The notes under the pieces are model-generated. The model was not told the DNA's origin, did not search any database, and saw only the letters and a program-made list of their open reading frames with translations. From Halichondria panicea (Eukaryota; Porifera; Demospongiae; Suberitida; Halichondriidae), in contig NC_087382.1 of NCBI RefSeq assembly GCF_963675165.1, forward strand, positions 5,309,963-5,373,962: a stretch of DNA of 64,000 nucleotides, given 5' to 3'. Below, one piece after another: positions 57,792 to 64,000 of the stretch; within the stretch, counting starts at the first letter, position 1, and the number at the start of each line of letters is the position of its first letter. The translations under genes were made by a program, and so were the position numbers.

Positions 57792-58205
57792 GATATCTGC
57801 CTTTTTATCTATGCACAGAACCATTTATGTTGGTATAGATGTACAGGTGATTCATTGTGAACAGCTTGCACACACACGTACATATATAAACAGTTTTAGT
57901 ATGCTCACCGCACTTCTTTTTTTTTTCATCAGTCTTGCAATTTATCATTGGACACCTTTGATTATCTTTGAGCTTGTATTAACGATTGATGGCATGTACG
58001 AATACTGAAACCAATAACCCTTTCAGGGAAGATAGTTGCTATGATTGTAGGTGTGTCGCACTGCATGCAAGAATAATATAATTTCACTCAGTATTACAAT
58101 ACAATAATAATAGAAACTTAGATTTTGCTCTACTAATTACAGTATATGTTTAGCAACCATCCCTACATGACTGTGTGTGTGTGTGTGTGACTGTCTGCAT
58201 GTTAT
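57792..58205. other. Flank between T9 and the last decayed copy
   Basis: Not the usual downstream block. It contains the conserved upstream box at about 57935-58012 and a (GT)n run before 58206. Confidence 0.6.
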
Positions 58206-58910
58206 ATGGGACAAACTATAAACTCTACAAATGAAGACAGCCCTCACAGTGAGGTGGTTCTATTCCAAAGGAGCATTTCTCCTTCTGGTCTGAATTCTGC
58301 TGTTGACTATAGCCTGTTCCTCGGTGTCCTGGTGTATCCCCCTGGTGCCAATGTAATAGTTTCGAAATGGCTACCTGCATGCTACTGGTTTGTTAGGAGC
58401 TGCATGTTTTCTCAGGATGGTTAGCTGACGCTAAACTACTTGGGAACTACAGAGTAAGTTGTTTCTTCCTATATGTTTGCTTTCTAGTCACCTGCACCCT
58501 AGTTCCTGGCGTTGCTCAATATACGTGAATGTCTTGTGCTGCATAGGTGCATGGGAGTCTCTTTATCGTAGCAGGAGTAGCATGTTTTGTTACCTCATGC
58601 ACTATACAACTCAGCCTGGATCAGATGTCTGACGCTTCGTTTGGATCCTTGACTTTTCCAATTTGCCCATTCGATGTGTAGCAGTCTATTACGAATTTAC
58701 CATACTGGGTTGTCCAGTTTACTGCCACCTTTGTGTTTGAGTGTTGTTTTTATTTTTAAATTTCTCCTAAGCTAATTAAGAAATGGCTTATAATTGAGCC
58801 AAAGTCACCTCAGTCTCTCACAACCATCTACCAAGTTCTCAAGTTTGCAGCCAAGCACAAGACTCCCCTCAATTGCAGTGCTCTCACATACTGGGAAGAA
58901 GACATACCCC
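58206..58910 (+). pseudogene. Decayed POT-like transporter, N-terminal to central part (T10)
   Basis: ATGGGACAAAC..., then remnants of 'gaggtggttctattccaaag', 'tctcaggatggttagctgac', 'cctggatcagatg', 'aagaaatggcttataattga' and 'ctcacatactgggaagaaga', with numerous indels. It stops at about codon 265 of the family, where MITE-rich DNA begins. No LINE insertion, so it separated before or outside the psi lineage. Confidence 0.85.
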
Positions 58911-59005
58911 GGACCCCCATCAATCAACACTCACCAAGAAACTGGAAAACACCCAATCGTTTCATAACAAAAAAATGGAAATCTGACATAATTATCTCTC
59001 TACTA

Positions 59006-59239
59006 CCGTATAGCGCGAAATGTTCGAGGGGCTTAATTTTCGCGGATTTCGTGGGTTAGAATTCTATTCGAAAATTAAGTCCACGAAAATTGTTCTTTAA
59101 TTAGAATTACCTGCTATCGTGCAAATATTTAAAGGTGTGGCTTCCGGTAAGCAGTCATTCCGCGAACATTGTGCAACGAAATGGTTTTTAGAGGCCAATC
59201 CACGAAATATAAGTGCCTCGAAAATTTCGCGCTATACGG
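59006..59239. mobile_element. 234-bp MITE, ccgtatagcgcgaaat TIRs, TA target
   Basis: Termini ccgtatagcgcgaaat and atttcgcgctatacgg, flanked by TA. Internal 'cttaattttcgcgg' / 'ccacgaaat' arms. Same tails as 51817-52085 but a different interior. Confidence 0.85.
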
Positions 59240-60221
59240 TATATAACAATAAAACTCCATTATTTTAAAGACTGCAGGAATATATCAAAACTTTAAGTAT
59301 TCTGTAAAATCATTAACAACAATTACTGCAAATGAAAAAATCGCATAGTAAGTATGCCATATACATGTATACATGACTTGTAGTTATGTCAATGTCAATG
59401 GAATACAAATGTAATTACTTATGAAGCTCTTGGAAAGGCTTACTATATTATGATAGGACAAAATAAATTTGCCATAATTATTTTGAGAAGGTATACCATC
59501 AACTTGGGTATTTCCGAAAAAACATGTGGCCGTTTGGCAACTGCTTTACAAAGCCATTAAAGAAATAATCATCAATAACTAAAGCTAAAACATAATTATA
59601 CCGTATAGCAGGTAATTTTCGTCAGGTAAAACATTTGTAATTTCGTGGGCAAGCTGACCTCACCGAACCACGAAAACCTAGGTATTAATTTTACCGGCAA
59701 TGATTTAATGCAATGAAGCAAATGCAGTTTTTTTACTCACAAAAGTCACTGTTGTTCAAGTCGAATGAATTTTTTACCCCAAGAAAATTACCCACTCTAC
59801 AGATCTAGCATATCCCACATTGTGGGGCTTCTTGTTTCACAGGAGCTTCCGTGGTTACTGGGGAACTACAGGGGAAGTACTAAGTCTACCCCAATGTCAG
59901 ACAATCAGATGGCCATGCCATTATGTGGTTGAACTGGTGCTTTCTTTCAAACTTCCCTAGGTGCATAGCATGAGGAAATCATCATGACACAATATTTAAA
60001 GTGCTTCTTAACAAGTAAAAGTAGTGAAAAACAGCTAGTATACTGAAACAGACAGAAGTGGAGCATCCATTGAACAGTGAGTTTAAGATCACAATTATCA
60101 TTGTAGTTACTATAATTATGGCATGCATTGTATATACAATAGGTATACATAACCATTCTTGGAGCAGCATAACTGTAACATACGTACCAATTAACAGCCA
60201 TCCCATACATGCACCTCAGAT
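59240..60221. other. Intergenic, one further MITE
   Basis: AT-rich. It contains the MITE at 59601-59802 and the 5' flank of the beta-helix gene. Short minus-strand ORFs here are not recognised. Confidence 0.6.
59601..59802. mobile_element. About 200-bp MITE, 'ccgtatagcaggtaattttc' left end
   Basis: TA precedes the left terminus. The right end 'gaaaattacccactctacag' is a mutated reverse complement. Same type as the short element at 767-856. Confidence 0.65.
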
Positions 60222-63200
60222 ATGCTGTCTATAAGTATTCTCAGCTGGTTAGTGCTGGTACTGACCCTAGCTACTGTTACCAGGAGTGAGCACTATCACA
60301 TTGTGCCAGTGGATTCAACTGACTTTTGTCATGACTATCGAAATGGAACTTGTTTCAGCAGACGTGTTATCTGGTGGAGACAATCTCACCTTAAGCTTTC
60401 TACCTGGAGATCATGTTTTAACTGATCGTTTATTGATTCGTAACTTCTCACATGTGCAAATCACTGGCCAGAACACAAGTACAACTGTAGTTGAATTTCT
60501 TAGCAATGGTGAGATATTTTTTGTTAGTATTTCTGAATTAAATATCGAAAACGTTGGTTTTGTTAGAGCGAATTTAGGACCTCAAAACAATGATCAAACT
60601 TTTATCATTGACGGTGCCAATAATGTGCACATCAAAGACCGCTATTTTTCAGACTTGGAAAACCAGCTCGTTAAAATTGCTAATACTCGAACTGCAACAA
60701 TTGAGAGCACTCTCTTTGAACAACACTGGTCAAGCACTACATGTTGAGGCTGACAATGTGAACATAACAAATAGCGAGTTCACTAGGAATGATGGAGGTG
60801 CAGTTTACATTGAATCAAACAATACGCTGATCACCAACACAGAGTTCAACTACAACAGTGATGTAATCGGAGGAGCATTACAAGTGGTATCTGGTGTAAC
60901 TTCACAAACAACAGTGCTGACTGTGGTGGAGCGATTGATGTTGTCTCAGGCAGTGTGTCCATCTCCAACAGTGAGCTGACAAACAACAGTGCTGACTATG
61001 GTGGAGCGATTGGTGTTGTCTCAGGCAGTCATGATATATGTTTCTACGTCTTTCTTGATATTTAAAGACACTAACATTGCTAATAACATGGCCAGTTCTA
61101 TGGAGGATGGAGGCATTATTTATGTTTCTGACAGTCGAGTCGACTTTAATGGACCTACAACATTCAGTAATTCGGGGTATGCTTGGAGGAGCCATCAGTG
61201 CTGAACAGAGTCGAATATACATTAACACGGAAGGAGTGATCATCACCAACAACACGGCTACCTTTGGAGGAGGGATATTTCTGAGAGAAAGTACACTCTT
61301 CATATATAAGCCAATAAATATCTATCAAAACACAGCACACCAGGATGGTGGAGGGATTTATGCTTTTTCAAGTACAATTGAATTTCACATTCCAAGTAAA
61401 CAAAGTGAGATTACTGAAAACATTGCCGAGAATGGTGGAGGTATTAATGCATTAGCAACAACCCGGCCTTAACCTTACTCAATCGTACGTTAACATTGAC
61501 TCAAACACAGCTAATGCTATTGGAGATGGAATGTATCTACAGCAATTTTCGAAACTGTACCTATTTAAAAAGAAAAATTTAACATATGTCATGTTGATGA
61601 TTAACAACAACGTGGCTCAGTATGGAGGGGGGATATTTGTGGCAGATGACACACAGAGGAGCCCGTGTGGAGGAGGGGCCACAGAAGATGATGCTACTCA
61701 AACTATTTTTGCTGAATGCTTTTTCAAACAATTAAATTGTATAATCATGGCTCCGTAAACTATTTCAACACATTGACTAACAACACAGCTACCCAGTCAG
61801 GAGCAGACATATACGGAGGTCTGTTGGACAGGTGTACAGCAAGTTAAGTAAAAAGGCTGAATATAAATCTTCAAAAGGGTTGGACTACATCAGTAACGCT
61901 TATAAAATCCTCCACCAAATTGTCAATATCCTCTAGACCTGTTCAAGTATTTCTTTAATTGCAAAAATGACTATAAAATTATTTCCACAAGAAAGGGATA
62001 CACATTTAAAATCAGTGTTATGGCTGTTGACCAAGTTGAAAATCCAATAAATGCAACAATTTGCAGTTCTGTTATCACTGAGAGTAGAGTTGGTCGTCTC
62101 AAAGAAGGACAGGCAGAACAAGAAGTTGGCAATCAGTGCACAGAATTAGAGTACAATGTATTCTCACAAGACAGCTCTGCTCAAGTGGAACTCTATGCTG
62201 AAGGTCCATGCATTAATTTGGGAATTTCAAGACAACTTATCAATATTTCTTTTCAAATCTGCTCATGCCCTATTGGGCTCAAATCTGTCGAGTCCGATAT
62301 TGAGTGCAAGTGTGTTTGTGATCTAGACTTGCAACAAAGATATCGGATAACAAACTGTTTTGAGGAAAATGGAACTGTAACGCTGGAAAGAAATAACAAC
62401 ATGTGGATAGAAGTCATAAATACTACGAACGAAACAGGTTACGTTGTTAGCAGTACACTTGACTATTGTGTGCAAAAACCAGTCAACATCCGTCTAAGCA
62501 ACCCTGACAAACAGTGTGCCTACAATCGAAGTGGTGTCTTGTGTGGAGAATGTGAACCAGGACTCAGTCTTGTATTAGCTACGTCAAACTGTAAAGAATG
62601 CTCTGATCTTTACCTTCTTCTACTAATACCATTTGCGCTGGCAGGCATATTGCTAGTTGCTTTAATTCTCGTGCTCAACATCACTATAGCAACTGGAACT
62701 ATTCATGGCCTCATATTTTACGCCAACATAGTAGTTGCTAATAAAGCAATTTTTTTTTCTATATAGTTTAAACAACTTTTTATCAGTTTTTGTATCATGG
62801 TTGAATCTTGACCTGGGAATCGAGACATGCTTTTACGATGGAATGAACTCTCAAGCAAAAGTACTCCTTCAAGTTGTCTTTCCCGCTTACCTGTTTCTTC
62901 TTATGTTTCTTATTATCATTTTGAGCAAGTACTTTGACTCATTTGCAAAGCTCCTCTCCAAAAGGAACCCAGTTGCTGCCCTAGGCACTCTCGTTTTATT
63001 CTCTTATCAAAAATGTTTACAGTTTATCATTGATGCACTATAAAACAGGGTCTTGGAATATCCTGACGGATCCACCAAGACAGTATGGTTGTTTAACGGC
63101 AATGTGCTATACTTCACTCCCAAACACATCCCTCAGTTTGTTGATGCAGCCATAATCCTCATTGCTGGTGGATTGTTCACTGTGCTGCTCTTTTTTGGAC

Positions 63201-63908
63201 AATAGTTTCCGCGCTGTTCCAAGGTTATGAAATAGACCAAAAAACAAAGTACATTGGTTTCATGGACGCATATCATGCTCCATTCACTCCCAAGCATCGC
63301 TACTGGGTGGGACTGCTCCTCTTTGCTCTTATTGTTCACAATATACTAGCTTCCATGGCTCCAGACAATTTTCTTCCCGTGCTATCATCTGGGGCTGTAT
63401 CAGTTGGACTGATTGGATGGAAACTACTGAATAATCGTTTGTTAAAAGTAGCTAAGTTCTGTGATTCCCTCGGAAATCTCTATCTACTCAACGTTGCTAT
63501 TCTAGCATTTGGCACCTCCTATGTCAAAGATACAAATAAAGATCAGTCAGCACTAGCCAATATTTCAATGGCTATATTATTTACCCTATTTGTGACAGCC
63601 CTCAGCTACCATTTTTACCAATAATATTCGTACTCAAGAAGAGTAGTACATGGCTGAAGATAGAGGACACCATAAGGAACTTAGGAGCAGGTGCTGCAGA
63701 CATGAGACTCCGACGAGCTAAAAATGCCCGGGAAATGTATCAGCTGGTAGCCGATGAAAACAATGATAATGAATTACTCGAAGCAGTAGACAAATATGAT
63801 CAAAGAGACCCCGTGTACCCACCTTACACTGATGGAGCAGAGGAAGAAGCTGACCCTGATCATTACATCACTCCTCCCATCATCAGACCAGCCACCAGGC
63901 CTGACTAG
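60222..63908 (+). pseudogene. Beta-helix repeat / Cys-rich / multi-TM surface protein, frameshifted
   Basis: Starts with a clear signal peptide (MLSISILSWLVLVLTLATVT). It continues with repeats of the right-handed beta-helix kind (N-N-S-A-D-x-GGAI, 'TNNTATFGGGIF', 'NNVAQYGGGIF'), then 'SGADIYGGLLDRCT', a Cys-rich segment (CSCPIGLKS, CECKC-like, NRSGVLCGECEPGLSLVL), and several TM helices (GTIHGLIFYANIVVANKA, AWLNLDLGIETCFYDGM-like, YHAPFTPKHRYWVGLLLFA), ending in an acidic tail (TDGAEEEADPDHYITPP) and TAG at 63906. I recall this architecture as a large uncharacterised family in sponges. Pieces lie in different frames with breaks near 60350, 60725, 60900, 61030, 61180, 61465, 61740, 61850, 62750, 63040 and 63205, so no full-length product is possible from this sequence. 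Confidence 0.75.
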
Positions 63909-64000
63909 CTGAGACTATCCTACAGAGACGAGCTAGCCCCCCTCACCACAGAGGACTACAGAAGACCAGCCCAAGGTGAATGACAACCACAATGCAAGGT
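63909..64000. other. 3' flank of the beta-helix gene
   Basis: Short non-coding tail to the window edge. The open reading after TAG looks like further degenerate tail sequence. Confidence 0.4.

Noticed and set aside
1..64000. CRISPR arrays, rRNA or tRNA genes, bacterial operons
   Set aside because: None seen; the spliced gene structure excludes a prokaryotic reading, and the repeats are transposon- or duplication-derived.

Overview
The window is nuclear DNA of an invertebrate animal, most likely a demosponge. Three things point that way: a DNAJC13 (RME-8) gene with many short coding exons separated by short AT-rich GT-AG introns; dense small MITEs with tails of the 'ccgtatagc' type; and, at the right end, a beta-helix/multi-TM gene of a family that I recall as abundant in sponge genomes. 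No species can be named from the sequence alone.

Layout. (1) 203-14835 (+) holds the 3' two thirds of DNAJC13 in 26 exons, including the J domain and the natural stop. One of its introns contains an antisense, intronless POT/SLC15-like transporter gene (8945-10498, here T1). (2) 14836-58910 is a tandem array of the same kind of intronless transporter on the + strand. Intact copies are T3 (21603-23144), T5 (30525-32084), T6 (39955-41508), T7 (46925-48478) and T8 (52356-53897). T2 (16331-17891) and T9 (56237-57791) each carry a single frameshifting indel. T4 (23968-24469) is a 5'-truncated copy. Five decayed copies (18788, 32986, 42381, 49365, 54766) all carry the same LINE-like 3' end at the same site, and there are several smaller fragments. 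(3) Interleaved with the transporters are three extra copies of the DNAJC13 3' end (25428-29054, 35475-38495, 44146-44326). Each starts at a different breakpoint inside DNAJC13 and is fused to a broken transporter at 2-6 bp of microhomology. The two longer copies carry frameshifts and splice-site mutations. The repeating unit is therefore 'DNAJC13 tail - spacer - transporter - decayed transporter with LINE - transporter'. (4) 58900-60220 is non-coding with two or more MITEs. (5) 60222-63908 is a heavily frameshifted copy of a signal peptide / beta-helix repeat / Cys-rich / multi-TM gene.

Function. DNAJC13 is an endosomal Hsc70 co-chaperone. The transporters have 12-TM MFS/POT architecture but lack the N-terminal ExxER motif, so proton coupling and substrate are uncertain. 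The two are physically linked but nothing shows that they are functionally linked. Comparing the array copies also gives natural filled/empty-site pairs that date several transposon insertions.
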